DNA from: Pseudomonadota bacterium
GTDB lineage: Bacteria > Pseudomonadota > Gammaproteobacteria > Pseudomonadales > Oleiphilaceae
Direction of reading: 5' to 3'
NCBI GenBank assembly: GCA_002747395.1
Contig: PDPE01000034.1
Location: 1-64,000 of the forward strand
DNA: 64,000 nt
The notes beneath the pieces were generated by a model, which was not told where the DNA came from, did not search any database, and saw nothing but the letters and a program-made list of their open reading frames with translations. Positions 17,622-28,100 of this stretch are shown here, piece by piece. Both the position numbers and the translations under genes were made by a program. How positions within the stretch are numbered: position 1 is the first letter of the stretch; every line of letters starts with the position of its first letter.

Positions 17622-19040
17622 TCAGACAAGGTTGATATTAAAGAACTTTGAAAGCACGGTATTGATAAATACAAACAGCAGCATTATCGGGATAATGGTT
17701 TCCAGCGACACATTCACATAACGCTCCAGGAGTGACCCCCTGTAATCCGGATCACCTTGCTCCAGCTCCCTGTCAAAGTTGGCTTTTTTCCATCGGAAGC
17801 TGACCAGAAGACAAATCAGCATCCCGTTCAGTGGCAGGATGGTTTCATAAAACACGTCAACCACAACATCAAAGAACGACCTGGATACGCCACCGTACTC
17901 CGTAAAGCTGGTAAAGAAATCCACCATACCGAACGAAACGGTACAGGCCATGGAAACCAGAATCATGGTGAAGCCCACCTCCATCAGGGCCTTTTTTCGG
18001 CTGGAGCCCTTGTGATCAATTACAGCGGCAACGGGCACTTCGATAATGGAAACCAGTGAGGTCAGTGCGGCAAAGAAAGTCAGCAGGAAGAAGGTGGCCG
18101 CCACCAGGCTGGCCCCGAAGTAACCAATGGAGTCCTGCATGGCAAGGAAAATCTGGGGAAGAAACGAGAAAATAAGCGCGACAGAAGATTCGGAAAGCTC
18201 TTCCGTGTTGACACCCGGGTTAAAGGAGAAAATCGCTGGCAGAATCATCAATCCGGCAATAAACGCCACACCGGTATCGGCAAAGGCAACCATTTTGCTC
18301 GAATTAACAATGCTTTCCTCCTTTTTCATATAGGAGCCGTAGGTGATCAAAATCCCCATACCCAGAGACAGAGAGAAAAACGCCTGCCCCATGGCACTGT
18401 TAATCGCCTGGGTGCCGATTTTGCTGAAGTCGGGAACCAGATAATACTTGACGCCGGGCATCACATTGTCCCGGGTCAACACAAAAACAACCATACCTAT
18501 CAACATGATAAACAGCGCAGGCATGAGCACTTTGGCCGCACGCTCAATCCCGTCCTGAACACCTCCATTCAAAATATAGCCGACCATAGCCGCCACAAGA
18601 GCAAGGTAGATAAAGGCAGTTTTGGTATTGATAAACTCACCGAAATAACCCGGCGTCGCCAGTTGATCCAGATTGCCGGTAACAGAAATAATCAGGTAGC
18701 CAAGCACCCACATGGTGATAACCGAATAAAACACCGCAATCATATAAGGCGTGATCAGTGCCAACCAGCCACCGATGGGCCAGAAACGGCTACCCGGAGC
18801 CAGGGATCGAAAAGTTCCCAGAGGGTTTTTTGCAGAGTGCCGACCAACGGAAATCTCGGCCAACATGACAGGAAGACAAAACAGAGCCACAAACAGGGCG
18901 TATATGACAAGAAAGGCACCTCCCCCGTTTTTTGCGGCATTTACCGGAAACCCGACCAGGTTGCCAATACCCACAGCAGAACCTGCTGCGGCAAGAATAA
19001 AACCGATGCGTGAGCCAAACTTTTCCCTGGTACCAGCCAT
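17622..19040 (-). CDS. Neurotransmitter:sodium symporter (NSS/SNF) family transporter
   Basis: A 472-residue membrane protein with about 11-12 helices of the LeuT fold. The first helix has AAAGSAVGIGNLVGFP, the unwound sodium/substrate-binding segment of the NSS family, and helices 6-8 show the usual FFSLSLGMGILITYGSY pattern. Such proteins import amino acids or related compounds with sodium. The residue that is Arg in LeuT's extracellular gate (GN-x-x-R-F-P) is Gly here, a variant that also occurs in other bacterial members. Start chosen is ATG 19040 (MAGTREKFG); an ATG at 19094 adds a basic tail. The substrate is unknown. Confidence 0.88.
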   Translation of the reverse strand: MAGTREKFGSRIGFILAAAGSAVGIGNLVGFPVNAAKNGGGAFLVIYALFVALFCLPVMLAEISVGRHSAKNPLGTFRSLAPGSRFWPIGGWLALITPYMIAVFYSVITMWVLGYLIISVTGNLDQLATPGYFGEFINTKTAFIYLALVAAMVGYILNGGVQDGIERAAKVLMPALFIMLIGMVVFVLTRDNVMPGVKYYLVPDFSKIGTQAINSAMGQAFFSLSLGMGILITYGSYMKKEESIVNSSKMVAFADTGVAFIAGLMILPAIFSFNPGVNTEELSESSVALIFSFLPQIFLAMQDSIGYFGASLVAATFFLLTFFAALTSLVSIIEVPVAAVIDHKGSSRKKALMEVGFTMILVSMACTVSFGMVDFFTSFTEYGGVSRSFFDVVVDVFYETILPLNGMLICLLVSFRWKKANFDRELEQGDPDYRGSLLERYVNVSLETIIPIMLLFVFINTVLSKFFNINLV

Positions 19041-19067
19041 TATTATTACGCCTTTATTATTACGCCT
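19040..19067. repeat. Exact 14-bp tandem duplication at the transporter start
   Basis: TTATTATTACGCCT occurs twice in a row (19040-19053, 19054-19067). On the coding strand it overlaps the start codon and duplicates the AGGCG segment that could serve as ribosome-binding site. Confidence 0.85.
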
Positions 19068-19201
19068 GTTTGATTTTTTGCGGGATTCTACCAAATAAAG
19101 ATTCTGATGTCTTTGCCCGGATCGCCTGGATTTATCCGCCCGGTAAATGTAACATTCTCAAACCGGAAACAGACAACTCTCCAGATCAGGGGTAAAGAAT
19201 C

Positions 19202-19723
19202 GTGAAAAATCAAAAAATGGGCGAACGTATTCAGAAAGAGATCATCGACTTTACAGGCTCCCGCAAAAGCCTGCTGCTTTCGAGCATAACCCCCGAAGGC
19301 AAGCCATACGCCTCCTATGCCCCCTTTGCTTTGGGAGAATCGTGCCTGTATGTCTTGATCAGCGAAATAGCCATTCATGCGATTAACCTGCAACACAACC
19401 CGGTGGCTTCTGTTCTGATTATCGAAGATGAGAACGAAGCCGATGACCTGTTTGCTCGCAAACGGGTAAATTACAGCGTCAACTGCAAACAACTGGAGTT
19501 CTCATCAGATCAATGGCAAAAAGGAATCACCAGTCTCGCTGACCGACTCGGGGATAGAATTAACAGCCTGTCCGAAATGGAAGACTTCAAGCTGTTCAAA
19601 CTGACACCCAAATCAGGACGATATGTCAAAGGCTTCGGACGCGCCTATGACTTTGAAGGTGAATCACTGGCAGGCGAACACGTTGAGCATCTGAAAGACG
19701 GGCATACAAAAAGAAGCGCATAA
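19202..19723 (+). CDS. hutZ: HutZ/HugZ-family haem-degrading protein
   Basis: A 173-residue protein of the split-barrel FMN-binding-like fold (pyridoxamine phosphate oxidase superfamily). The N-terminal part has RKSLLLSSITPEGKPYASYAPFA. The C-terminal part has the HutZ/HugZ hallmark SGRYVKGFGRAYDF (about 137-150) and HLKDGH (163-168), where the haem-ligating His of the family lies. Family members degrade haem and release iron. Start is GTG with AGGGG upstream. It is separate from hmuTUV but near it, consistent with a role after haem import. No Fur-like site was found directly upstream. Confidence 0.88.
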   Translation: MKNQKMGERIQKEIIDFTGSRKSLLLSSITPEGKPYASYAPFALGESCLYVLISEIAIHAINLQHNPVASVLIIEDENEADDLFARKRVNYSVNCKQLEFSSDQWQKGITSLADRLGDRINSLSEMEDFKLFKLTPKSGRYVKGFGRAYDFEGESLAGEHVEHLKDGHTKRSA

Positions 19724-19736
19724 AACCGGCAGCCCG

Positions 19737-20525
19737 CTATTGCACGCTATCGGCAACCTGTTGCGGCACGCCATCAACAAAAGCAATCAGTTCGCCGGGC
19801 TCCAGCCGATTCCAGGTTTCGTTATCGGTAAGGGGCTCCGTGGCAACCACAGTCACAATATCGTTCGGGCTGGTCTCCCTGACGAAATCTACCGTCATAT
19901 CACAGTCTGTGAGGCGGGCTTCGCCAAAGGGAGCCTTGCGGGTAATCCAGGACAACTTGCTTCCGCAGAAGGCCAGCAGACGGGTGGACTCAGTCAGCAA
20001 CATATTGAAAACTCCCAACTCGCGCAGCATTTCACAGCGCTCCCGAATAAAGCCTGACAACACACCAAAATTCTCAGGGCGTTCGGGAAAGGCATGGCGC
20101 AACTCTCCCAGCAGCCAGCAAAAGGCAAACTCACTATCGGTCGTCCCTACCGGACGGTAATAACGCAGCGTTTTGTCGAACAGCTTTTTATCAAGCTGAC
20201 CATTGTGAGCGAACGTCCAGATGTAACCCCAAAGTTCACGTTGGAATGGGTGGGTGTTTTCCAGGCAGACACTTCCCACATTGGCCTGACGAATATGACT
20301 GATCACCACATGACTTTTAATGGGGTGTTTTTTAACCAGATAGGCAATCTCCGAGTGAACACTGGGATCAGGATCGTGAAAACAGCGCGCACCCTTGCCT
20401 TCATAAAAAGCGATTCCCCAACCGTCACGGTGAGGCCCGGTTCCACCGCCACGCTGCATCAACCCGGCAAACGAAAAACAGATATCGGTCGGTACGTTGG
20501 CACTCATGCCCAGTAATTCACACAT
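19737..20525 (-). CDS. Class II glutamine amidotransferase (YafJ-like)
   Basis: A 262-residue protein with the N-terminal nucleophile Cys2 (MCELLGMS) exposed after Met removal. It shows other class II amidotransferase features: [14 protein letters not shown] near 31-45, [10 protein letters not shown] near 76-85 and AHNGQLDK near 109-116. YafJ-type proteins hydrolyse glutamine, but the acceptor reaction is not known. It converges on hutZ and is divergent from the Mn transporter operon. Confidence 0.9.
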   Translation of the reverse strand: MCELLGMSANVPTDICFSFAGLMQRGGGTGPHRDGWGIAFYEGKGARCFHDPDPSVHSEIAYLVKKHPIKSHVVISHIRQANVGSVCLENTHPFQRELWGYIWTFAHNGQLDKKLFDKTLRYYRPVGTTDSEFAFCWLLGELRHAFPERPENFGVLSGFIRERCEMLRELGVFNMLLTESTRLLAFCGSKLSWITRKAPFGEARLTDCDMTVDFVRETSPNDIVTVVATEPLTDNETWNRLEPGELIAFVDGVPQQVADSVQ

Positions 20526-20627
20526 TGCAGCAGTCGGTCTCCCTCGGCCCTTTTACACAATTGGTTGCGATAGCCATTATACAGGGTATTGAAGCAGCAA
20601 AAACAGCCTCATGGCTATTACCTGTTG

Positions 20628-20670
20628 AAATTCATCAAAAAATTGTTCCATCAAGCTGCTCCATCAAATC
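20628..20670. repeat. Degenerate 14-15 bp units upstream of the Mn importer
   Basis: Three loosely similar units containing TTCATCAAAAA, TCCATCAAGC and TCCATCAAATC follow one another at 20628-20670. They lie upstream of the predicted promoter. The similarity is weak and could be chance. Confidence 0.35.
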
Positions 20671-20716
20671 GCCCGACTTTGAAACCATTCCCTATTGTTT
20701 GCCGGATGCAGTTAAT

Positions 20717-20753
20717 TTAGCACTTGCTAACTTATTTAGCCGAATGATATACT
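20717..20753 (+). promoter_or_regulatory. Predicted promoter with MntR-type operator
   Basis: TTAGC-ACTT-GCTAA (20717-20730) is a perfect 5-base inverted repeat, and another TTAGCC half-site follows. It overlaps a plausible -35 (TTGCTA, 20724-20729), 18 bases before a good -10 (TATACT, 20748-20753). A repressor bound here would block transcription of the importer operon. MntR, encoded at the end of this operon, is the natural candidate. Confidence 0.55.
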
Positions 20754-20851
20754 CTCGCCCCTCAATTCAATTCACCCTGAAATTAGTGATACCAATGTCT
20801 ATTGATACTCTTGAAACGCCTGTTCGTACGTCTGTAATACAACTTGCAAAA

Positions 20852-21772
20852 ATGAAAAGGCAACTGGCCATCCTGTTACTGTCGCCATTGTTTTTAGTCA
20901 CCGCCCTTTCAGTCGCTTCCGGTTCTGCCCTGGCGGCTGACAAGTTCAAGGCAGTCACCACCTTTACCGTCATTGCCGATATCGCACGCAATGTGGCAGG
21001 GGATGCCGCCATTGTGGAATCCATCACCAAACCGGGCGCTGAAATTCACGACTACCAACCCACCCCGAAAGACATCATTCGTGCTCAGGGCGCCGATGTT
21101 ATTTTCTGGAACGGGCTGAATCTCGAGCGCTGGTTCAAACGATTTCTACAGGATATTGATCATGTCCCGAGCGTTGTCGTATCAACCGGAATAACGCCCA
21201 TGTCTATTTATGAAGGCCCCTATACCGACAAACCCAACCCTCATGCCTGGATGTCTACCGAGAGCGCTCTGATCTACATCGAGAACATTCGCAAAACCTT
21301 CGTCAAAATGGATCCGGAGAATGCAGCCATTTACAATGCCAATGCCAAAGCATACTCAGACAAGGTCAAATCAATCAAAACCGAGCTGATCGCTGACCTG
21401 AAACACATTCCGGCCGACAAGCGATTTCTGGTTACATCTGAAGGTGCATTCAGCTACCTGGCAAAAGACCTTGATATGAAAGAAGTTTACCTGTGGCCCA
21501 TGAACGCCGACCAGCAAGGCACACCGCAACAGGTACGAAAAGTGATAGACACGGTGCGCAAAAACAATATTCCCGTGGTGTTCAGTGAAAGCACCATTTC
21601 CGACAAGCCTGCCAGGCAGGTGGCAGCTGAAACCGACGCCAGTTACGGCGGTGTGCTTTATGTAGATTCACTCAGCGAGCCAAATGGAAAAGTGCCGACT
21701 TATCTGGACTTGCTCAGGGTAACCACGCATACCATATCCAGCGCCTTTGCCCGCGCCCTGGCCAATCAATAG
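20852..21772 (+). CDS. sitA: Manganese/iron/zinc ABC transporter substrate-binding protein (SitA/MntC-like)
   Basis: A cluster A-I periplasmic metal-binding protein of about 306 residues. After a signal peptide (KRQLAILLLSPLFLV...ALAA) it has the four expected metal ligands in order: His in GAEIHDYQPTP, His in PNPHAWMS, Glu in VTSEGAF and Asp in YVDSLS. H/H/E/D is the pattern of Mn/Fe-type proteins (SitA, PsaA) rather than Zn-type ones. It delivers metal to the SitBCD complex. Start ATG 20852 gives a normal signal peptide. ATG 20795 is in frame, follows the predicted promoter and would add 19 residues. Neither has a clear ribosome-binding site. Confidence 0.9.
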   Translation: MKRQLAILLLSPLFLVTALSVASGSALAADKFKAVTTFTVIADIARNVAGDAAIVESITKPGAEIHDYQPTPKDIIRAQGADVIFWNGLNLERWFKRFLQDIDHVPSVVVSTGITPMSIYEGPYTDKPNPHAWMSTESALIYIENIRKTFVKMDPENAAIYNANAKAYSDKVKSIKTELIADLKHIPADKRFLVTSEGAFSYLAKDLDMKEVYLWPMNADQQGTPQQVRKVIDTVRKNNIPVVFSESTISDKPARQVAAETDASYGGVLYVDSLSEPNGKVPTYLDLLRVTTHTISSAFARALANQ

Positions 21773-21784
21773 GGTCTGAGCCGC

Positions 21785-22642
21785 ATGAAAGGAATTCTGC
21801 AACTGAACAATGTCGGGGTCACTTACCCCAATGGCCATATCGCCCTCGAGGGCATCAATGGCAGCATGAATACAGGTGTTATTTGTGGCCTGGTCGGTGT
21901 CAACGGCGCCGGCAAGTCCACCCTGTTCAAAGCCATGATGGGCTTTGTGACACCCACTACCGGAAGTGTCGAAATAGCCGGGCACGACGTTGCACAGGCA
22001 TTGAAATACAACCTGGTTTCCTACGTGCCACAGACCGAAGAAGTGGATTGGAACTTCCCGGTATTGGTGGAGGATGTCGTCATGATGGGCCGTTATGGCC
22101 ACATGGGCTTTATGCGCCGCCCTTCGAAACAGGACCACGAGGCAGCCAACCAGGCGCTTGAACGGGTTGATATGAGTGCCTTCAAAAAACGTCAGATTGG
22201 CGAATTGAGTGGTGGCCAGAAAAAGCGCGTGTTTGTCGCCCGCGCCCTGGCACAGGGCGGCCAGGTTATTCTGCTCGATGAACCTTTCAGTGGTGTCGAT
22301 ATCAAAACAGAAGAATCCCTGTCAGCACTGTTTCAAAGGCTTGCGGCAGAAGACCGCCTGATTGTGGTCTCCACCCACAATCTGGGCAGCGTTCCGAACC
22401 TTTGTGATGATGTGATGCTGATCAACAGGCGACTGCTGGCCTCCGGCCCGGTCGAAACCACTTTTACCAAAGAGAATCTGTCCGGCGCCTTTGGCGGTAT
22501 GCTTCGCCACCAGACACTGGGCGGCGAAGTTCTGCATGACGACAAGGATCCCCGGGGCGTGACCGTTCTCACCGATGACGAGCGGCCGCTGGTTCTCTAC
22601 GGAGAAGACAGTGACCCGCATATTGTAAAGGCAAGCCAGTGA
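21785..22642 (+). CDS. sitB: Manganese/iron ABC transporter ATP-binding protein (SitB-like)
   Basis: A 285-residue ATPase with Walker A GVNGAGKST (about 38-46), signature LSGGQKKRVFVARAL (about 141-155), Walker B VILLDEP and switch His in VVSTHN. The segment QTEEVDWNFPVLVEDVVMMG is characteristic of the Mn/Zn/Fe group of importers. It powers transport through the two permeases that follow. It lies 12 bases after sitA and overlaps the first permease by four bases. A C-terminal extension of about 40 residues follows the ATPase core. Confidence 0.92.
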   Translation: MKGILQLNNVGVTYPNGHIALEGINGSMNTGVICGLVGVNGAGKSTLFKAMMGFVTPTTGSVEIAGHDVAQALKYNLVSYVPQTEEVDWNFPVLVEDVVMMGRYGHMGFMRRPSKQDHEAANQALERVDMSAFKKRQIGELSGGQKKRVFVARALAQGGQVILLDEPFSGVDIKTEESLSALFQRLAAEDRLIVVSTHNLGSVPNLCDDVMLINRRLLASGPVETTFTKENLSGAFGGMLRHQTLGGEVLHDDKDPRGVTVLTDDERPLVLYGEDSDPHIVKASQ

Positions 22643-23481
22643 TTGATTTATTATTAGAACCGCTCACCTACCAATATATGGTTCGAGCCGTCTGGGTCAG
22701 CGCCATGGTAGGCGGAGTTTGCGCCTTCCTTTCGGCTTACCTGATGCTGAAAGGATGGTCGCTGATGGGGGACGCATTGGCCCATTCAGTCGTTCCAGGC
22801 GTCGCATTGGCCTATCTGCTCGCCCTGCCCTATTCAATAGGCGCTTTCTTTGCGGGCTTGCTGGCATCACTGTGCATGGCTATTGTCAAAAAACAGACCA
22901 GGCTCAGGGAAGACACAACAATAGGCATCATTTTTACCAGCTTCTTCGCTGTCGGGTTGCTATTGATCTCGATGAATCCCACATCGGTCAATGTGCAGGC
23001 GATTATTCTTGGTAACATTCATGCGATAACCGATTCCGATGTCACCCAGGTGGTTATCATTTCCATCGTCTGTCTGACTATCCTCAGCCTGAAGTGGAAA
23101 GACCTGCTGGCGATCTTCTTTGATGAAAATCACGCTCGCAGCATTGGTTTATCTGTGACCTTTTATCATATTCTGTTTTTTACACTGCTCAGTGCCGCCT
23201 GTGTGGCTGCCCTGCAAACAGTGGGAGCCTGCCTGGTCATAGCCATGGTGATCACCCCCGGGGCCACTGCCTATCTGCTCACTGACCGATTTGGCGTACT
23301 GATTATTATCTCGGTATTGGTTGGAACTGTCAGCAGTGGCGTTGGCGCTTATCTCAGCTTCCATATCGATGCCAACACTGGCGGCCTGATTGTCACTCTG
23401 CAAACAGTCATTTTTCTACTCGTGTTTTTTTTCGCACCCAGGTACGGCTACCTGAAACGCCGAATGGTGACCAATGGATAA
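22639..23481 (+). CDS. sitC: Manganese/iron ABC transporter permease (SitC-like)
   Basis: A 280-residue ABC-3 family membrane protein with about eight helices. It shows family segments LKGWSLMGDALAHSVVPGVA near 35-55 and VIAMVITPGATAYLL near 200-215. It forms half of the metal channel. Start is GTG, overlapping the ATPase stop by four bases. The next gene is a paralogue of it, so the channel is a heterodimer, as in SitCD. Confidence 0.92.
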   Translation: MIDLLLEPLTYQYMVRAVWVSAMVGGVCAFLSAYLMLKGWSLMGDALAHSVVPGVALAYLLALPYSIGAFFAGLLASLCMAIVKKQTRLREDTTIGIIFTSFFAVGLLLISMNPTSVNVQAIILGNIHAITDSDVTQVVIISIVCLTILSLKWKDLLAIFFDENHARSIGLSVTFYHILFFTLLSAACVAALQTVGACLVIAMVITPGATAYLLTDRFGVLIIISVLVGTVSSGVGAYLSFHIDANTGGLIVTLQTVIFLLVFFFAPRYGYLKRRMVTNG

Positions 23482-24349
23482 CCTGCAAACACTCATTTTC
23501 GAACCCATGACTCATGGCTTTATGCAGCGTGCATTACTGATGTCGCTGATCATTGCCATCGTCTGTTCTGTATTTTCCTGCTTTCTGGTACTCAAAGGCT
23601 GGTCATTGATGGGAGATGCCATTTCCCATGCGGTTCTGCCAGGGCTTGCCATTGCCTATGTACTTGGCATTCCCCTGATGATCGGTGCCTTTGTTGGCGG
23701 TTTGACCTGTGCAATTGCCACCGGCTCTATCAAAAACAACTGCCGGGTCAAGGAAGATGCGGTAATGGGCATCGTGTTCTCCGGCATGTTTGCCATTGGG
23801 CTGGTAATGCTGACAAAAATTGAAACGGATGTGCACTTGCTGCATGTACTGTTTGGTAACGTACTGGGAATTTCTCGCTCGGACCTGATTGAAGCGGGCT
23901 CGGTCGCCGTGTTATGCTCGGTGGTTATGCTGGTCAAGCGTCGTGATCTTATGTTGTATTGCTTCGATCCAAGCCATGCCAGTGTCATTGGTCTGCCGAT
24001 ACGGGTGTTGCATTTCGGGTTATTGACTCTCCTGGCACTGACGATAGTTTCATCCCTCAAGGCGGCTGGAATTATCCTCGTTATTGCCATGCTGATCGCC
24101 CCCGGTGCAACGGGCTTTTTGCTGGCTCGCTCCTTTGATCGAATGCTGCTGATCGCTCTCGGTGTTTCCATTTTTTCCTGTATTACCGGAACCATTATGA
24201 GTTTTCACCTGGACGCGGCTACCGCTCCGCTGATCGTTGTCATTCAGGCGGTTCTGTTCCTGATTGCTCTTGTATCCAGTCGGCTTCCTGATAAAACACG
24301 AGGATTGGTTCATGTCTCCAAACAAAGCCAAGAAGCAGGGGCAGCTTGA
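23474..24349 (+). CDS. sitD: Manganese/iron ABC transporter permease (SitD-like)
   Basis: A 291-residue ABC-3 family permease, clearly paralogous to the preceding one (LKGWSLMGDAISHAVLPGLA near 37-56; VIAMLIAPGATGFLLA near 203-218). It is the second half of the channel. It overlaps sitC by eight bases and the mntR start by 38 bases, so all five genes form one operon. Confidence 0.92.
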   Translation: MDNLQTLIFEPMTHGFMQRALLMSLIIAIVCSVFSCFLVLKGWSLMGDAISHAVLPGLAIAYVLGIPLMIGAFVGGLTCAIATGSIKNNCRVKEDAVMGIVFSGMFAIGLVMLTKIETDVHLLHVLFGNVLGISRSDLIEAGSVAVLCSVVMLVKRRDLMLYCFDPSHASVIGLPIRVLHFGLLTLLALTIVSSLKAAGIILVIAMLIAPGATGFLLARSFDRMLLIALGVSIFSCITGTIMSFHLDAATAPLIVVIQAVLFLIALVSSRLPDKTRGLVHVSKQSQEAGAA

Positions 24350-24758
24350 TCTGGTCGCCCCCGAGATCCAGGCACGCTGGTTTGCCCAGGTAAGAAAAGC
24401 GCACCAAAACGAAACAACAGAAGACTATGTTGAATTGATTGCCGACCTGATCGAGCACCATCAGGAGGCGCGGGCAAGTGAACTTGCTGCCCGCCTTGGT
24501 GTCACCAATCCAACCGTGACCAAAATGCTGACGCGTTTACAGAATTGCGGCTACATCAAAAGCGAACCCTATCGCTCCATCTTTTTAACACAAAAAGGAA
24601 AGGAACTGGCCAAAAGCTGCAAACGACGACATCAGATCGTTCTCGACTTTCTGATTCGTCTGGGAGTAGAGCCGGAGATAGCTGAATTTGATGCCGAAGG
24701 CATTGAGCATCATATCAGCGAGGCCACATTGAAAGCCATGGAAAATTTCAAGAGCTAA
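24312..24758 (+). CDS. mntR: Manganese-responsive regulator MntR (DtxR family)
   Basis: A 148-residue DtxR-family repressor. A winged helix-turn-helix (about 35-90, RASELAARLGVTNPTVTKMLTRLQ) is followed by the dimerisation/metal domain with C-KRRHQIVLDFLIRLGV and EFDAEGIEHHISEATL, which carries the expected Glu and His ligands. It has no SH3-like third domain, as in MntR. Start ATG 24312 lies inside sitD. It probably represses its own operon at the inverted repeat near 20717-20730 when Mn is sufficient. A 14-base duplication spans its stop codon. Confidence 0.93.
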   Translation: MSPNKAKKQGQLDLVAPEIQARWFAQVRKAHQNETTEDYVELIADLIEHHQEARASELAARLGVTNPTVTKMLTRLQNCGYIKSEPYRSIFLTQKGKELAKSCKRRHQIVLDFLIRLGVEPEIAEFDAEGIEHHISEATLKAMENFKS

Positions 24759-24776
24759 AAGACAAGAGCTATTGAT
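24749..24776. repeat. 14-bp tandem duplication spanning the mntR stop
   Basis: CAAGAGCTAAAAGA (containing the mntR stop TAA) is followed directly by CAAGAGCTATTGAT. The first nine bases are identical. The gene end was apparently copied once into the downstream region. Confidence 0.65.
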
Positions 24777-25173
24777 TTTCAACGGCACACACCTGTTTTT
24801 TTTTGATTTCATCAGTCCTTTTGACATAGATTCCCGGCTTGCCCGGGCTGATTTGTTTATAATCCCGAAGCAATCCATGCGCTCTGTGAGAGCTTGCCAG
24901 ATTCACTTTGGCCGATTCATGCCTGACAGACAGACACAACTCTGCTCACTGCAACCTGATTCCAAATATCGTGCAGGCACCCCGGCCCGCAATCTGTGCC
25001 ATGAGATGACCTGGCCTGCAAGGTAAAATGATTTGCATTAGTTTGGATGTGACTGTATTCTTCTGCGCCCTGTCGATAATCCGAGAGGGAATTGTGCAAA
25101 TTTTGACCCGATTTTCAATCATTGAGTGTTGCACACCACTTGTTGGTGTTACCAAGCGTAGAGAGGTTCGAGC
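24777..25173. other. Intergenic region upstream of the glutamate-synthase-like gene
   Basis: About 400 bases without a convincing gene. There is a run of nine T near 24793 without a strong hairpin before it, and a small CCCGG/CCGGG stem near 24830. The right end carries the ribosome-binding site GAGAGG for the next gene. No clear promoter or riboswitch was recognised. Confidence 0.45.
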
Positions 25174-28100
25174 ATGACGCGATCTTTATATGACAAGAAC
25201 CAGGAGCATTCCAGTTGTGGTGTCGGCTTTATTACCAACAAACACAGCCGCCAGACCCACGAGCTTTTGGAGTTGTCCCACGAAGCCTTGTGCAAGATTC
25301 CACATCGTGGTGGTATGAGTTCTGAAGGCATCGGCGATGGTGCGGGTGTCAATGTCGATATTTCAGTCAATTTCTACCAATATCTCACCGGTGATGAAAC
25401 ACTGCAATACGGTGATTTTGGTGTTGCCAATTTTTTCTACCCTGCCGACAGAAACCAGCACAAAAATGCCGAGATAGTGATTGAAGAGGCGCTGAAAAAG
25501 CATGGCTTGCCGGTATTGATGTGGCGTGATGTTCTGGTAGACAGGCGCGTCCTGAACAAGGCCAGTCAGAAGGCACAACTGTCCATTCGCCAGGTCGTGT
25601 TCGCCAGGCCGGAAGACCTGCCCGACCAGAAATGTTTTGAAGCACGCATTAACGAAGCTCTGCTGGAGATCGAACGCCCGGCTTTTACCCGACCGGAACT
25701 GGAAGGGTTTTATCCGCTTTCCATGAGCTCATACACCCAGGTATATAAAGGGCGCCTGAACAGCTGGGAAGTCATCCCCTACTTTAAGGATCTGACCCAC
25801 CCGGAACACCGTATACACACCTTGTTCTTTCATACCCGATTCTCGACCAATACGGCACCCAATCCGGTATTTGCCCAGCCGTTTCGCCGCATGGCTCACA
25901 ACGGTGAATTGAATACGGACAAGAAAAACCGTCTTAGTGAAAATGCCATCGCGGTATCTCACAACAAGCGGGTGATTTTTCCTCACGGCCAATCAGATTC
26001 TGCTCGCCTGGATCAAACCCTGGCGCGTCGTATCACCGAAGATAACATGGATATTGTGCAGGCAACGCTGGCCATGATGCCCCCGGCCTGGGAAAATGAT
26101 CCTGATCTCAGTGACCAGGCTCGCAACATGCTGGATTACTTCAGCCTTTCGGAAGAGAAAAATGACGGCCCTGCCGCATTGATTTTCGGTGACGGTATCA
26201 AGGTCGGTGCCCGCCTGGATCGCCTCGGCCTTCGCCCTTTGCGCTCGGTCGAAACCCATGACTACTTTGCCGTTATGAGCGAAGCGGGCCAGATTGACTT
26301 TGCACCGGAAACCGTCATCCGCCGAGGCCGGATTGATGCGGGCGGCATGGTGGTATTCGACCACAACACCGGAAAAATCAGCGACACTCACGATGTGTTG
26401 GAAGAACTGGCAAAACAAAAGGACTATGCACAGTTACTTGAGCAGGCCCGCATTACTCTGGCCGATTTACCGGAAGCCGGACTGGATCAATTTCCGCTCG
26501 ATTCCACGCTGACCATTTCTGCACGCCATGTGGCCTATTCGCAAAACCAGGAAAGCTTCAAATTCATGCTCGACCCCATGCTGCAAAATGGTATGGAGAA
26601 AATATCGGCCATGGGTTACGGGCTGGCACCCAATGCCCTGACAGCGGACGAAGGCGGTATGTCGCGCTACTTCAGCCAGCGTTTCGCCCAGGTCACCAAC
26701 CCGCCGCTGGACAGTATTCGCGAAGCCGATGGCATGACGCTACGAGTTGCCCTGGGTGGCAAACCGAATTTCAGCCCCAAAGTAGGCGAAGACGGCAGTC
26801 GTCAACTGGTCATTCCATCCCCCATTCTGCAACCTCAACAACTGGTACAGATATGCAACCAGAAAGCATTGCAGGTAGAAACGGTATCCACCCTTTACAA
26901 ACCCGATTATGACGACCCGGAACAAAACGAGAAGCTGCTGCTGGATGCCCTGGAGCGTATTTGCAGTGAAGCCGAAGAACTGGCTCGCTCCCGTTGCGAT
27001 ATCATCCTGTTGAGTGACCGGGAAATCAGCCATGAACTGGCCGCCATGCCCGCCATTATGGTGATATCGGCGGTAAATCAGCGTCTGATCAGGCAAGGCT
27101 TGCGGTTTAACAGCAGCGTGGTGTACCTGACCGGACAGGCATCGAGTACCCATGATATTGCCTGTCTGCTTGGCTTCGGTGCGTCAGCCGTTTGCCCGCT
27201 GACGGTTTATCATCGTGCTCTGGAAATGGCCAGTGACGACGCCGGTGTAAAAAAAGCCCTGAACAATTTTCAGAAAGCCGTTGAAAAGGCACTGATGAAA
27301 ACCATGGGCAAATTCGGCCTGTGTACGGCTGAGAGCTATATTGGTGGCGAGTTCTTCGAAGCCAACTTTATTGACACACATGACCCGATACTGGCACCGC
27401 TGTTTCCAAATATCGATTCCCCGATTGGTGGTGTACAGTTTGCCGATATCGCCAAAAGCACAGCAGACTGGCATGCCAAAATTCGTGAAGTGCAGCAGGA
27501 AAACGAAATCCCGCTGCTCGGCCTGTTCAAGGAACGCGCCGATGGAGCCGGTCACGCGTTCGGCAATACCGCCGTTCGCGAGTACGTACATATGACCGAA
27601 GAAGCCATTCAGTACGTTCAGTACGTTGACGAAACCGAATCCGGTGAACCGGCCACAGACATACCCAACGAGGTTGCTCATCACGAGCTGGGTTACGACA
27701 AGTGTACACCCGAACAAATAAACAACGCACAGATTACACCTGCCTATCGCGAGTTCTGCAGCCACCTGTACAAGGAACGTGACGAGCGACCGGCAACACT
27801 AAGGGATATTCTGTCACTCCCCTTTAACTTCAATAATGCGCATACAGCCCAGGATTTCACTGAGCTGTTCGACCAGTACTGCACCCGGGGCAACCTGAAT
27901 TACAGCGCTCAGGGACTCAGTGCCGAAAAGGTGGCGGATCACCACTGGCAGTTGCGCCTGGATCATTCGTCACCCAAACGCTACGAGGCATTGTTGCAAT
28001 CTCTGAGGGATCGCTTTGGCGATGAAATCAAACTGATTGCCTCCCCCGCCGGTGTACCCGGCAAACACCTGAGAACCTCGGGGCGAGCAGCCGAGTTCCT

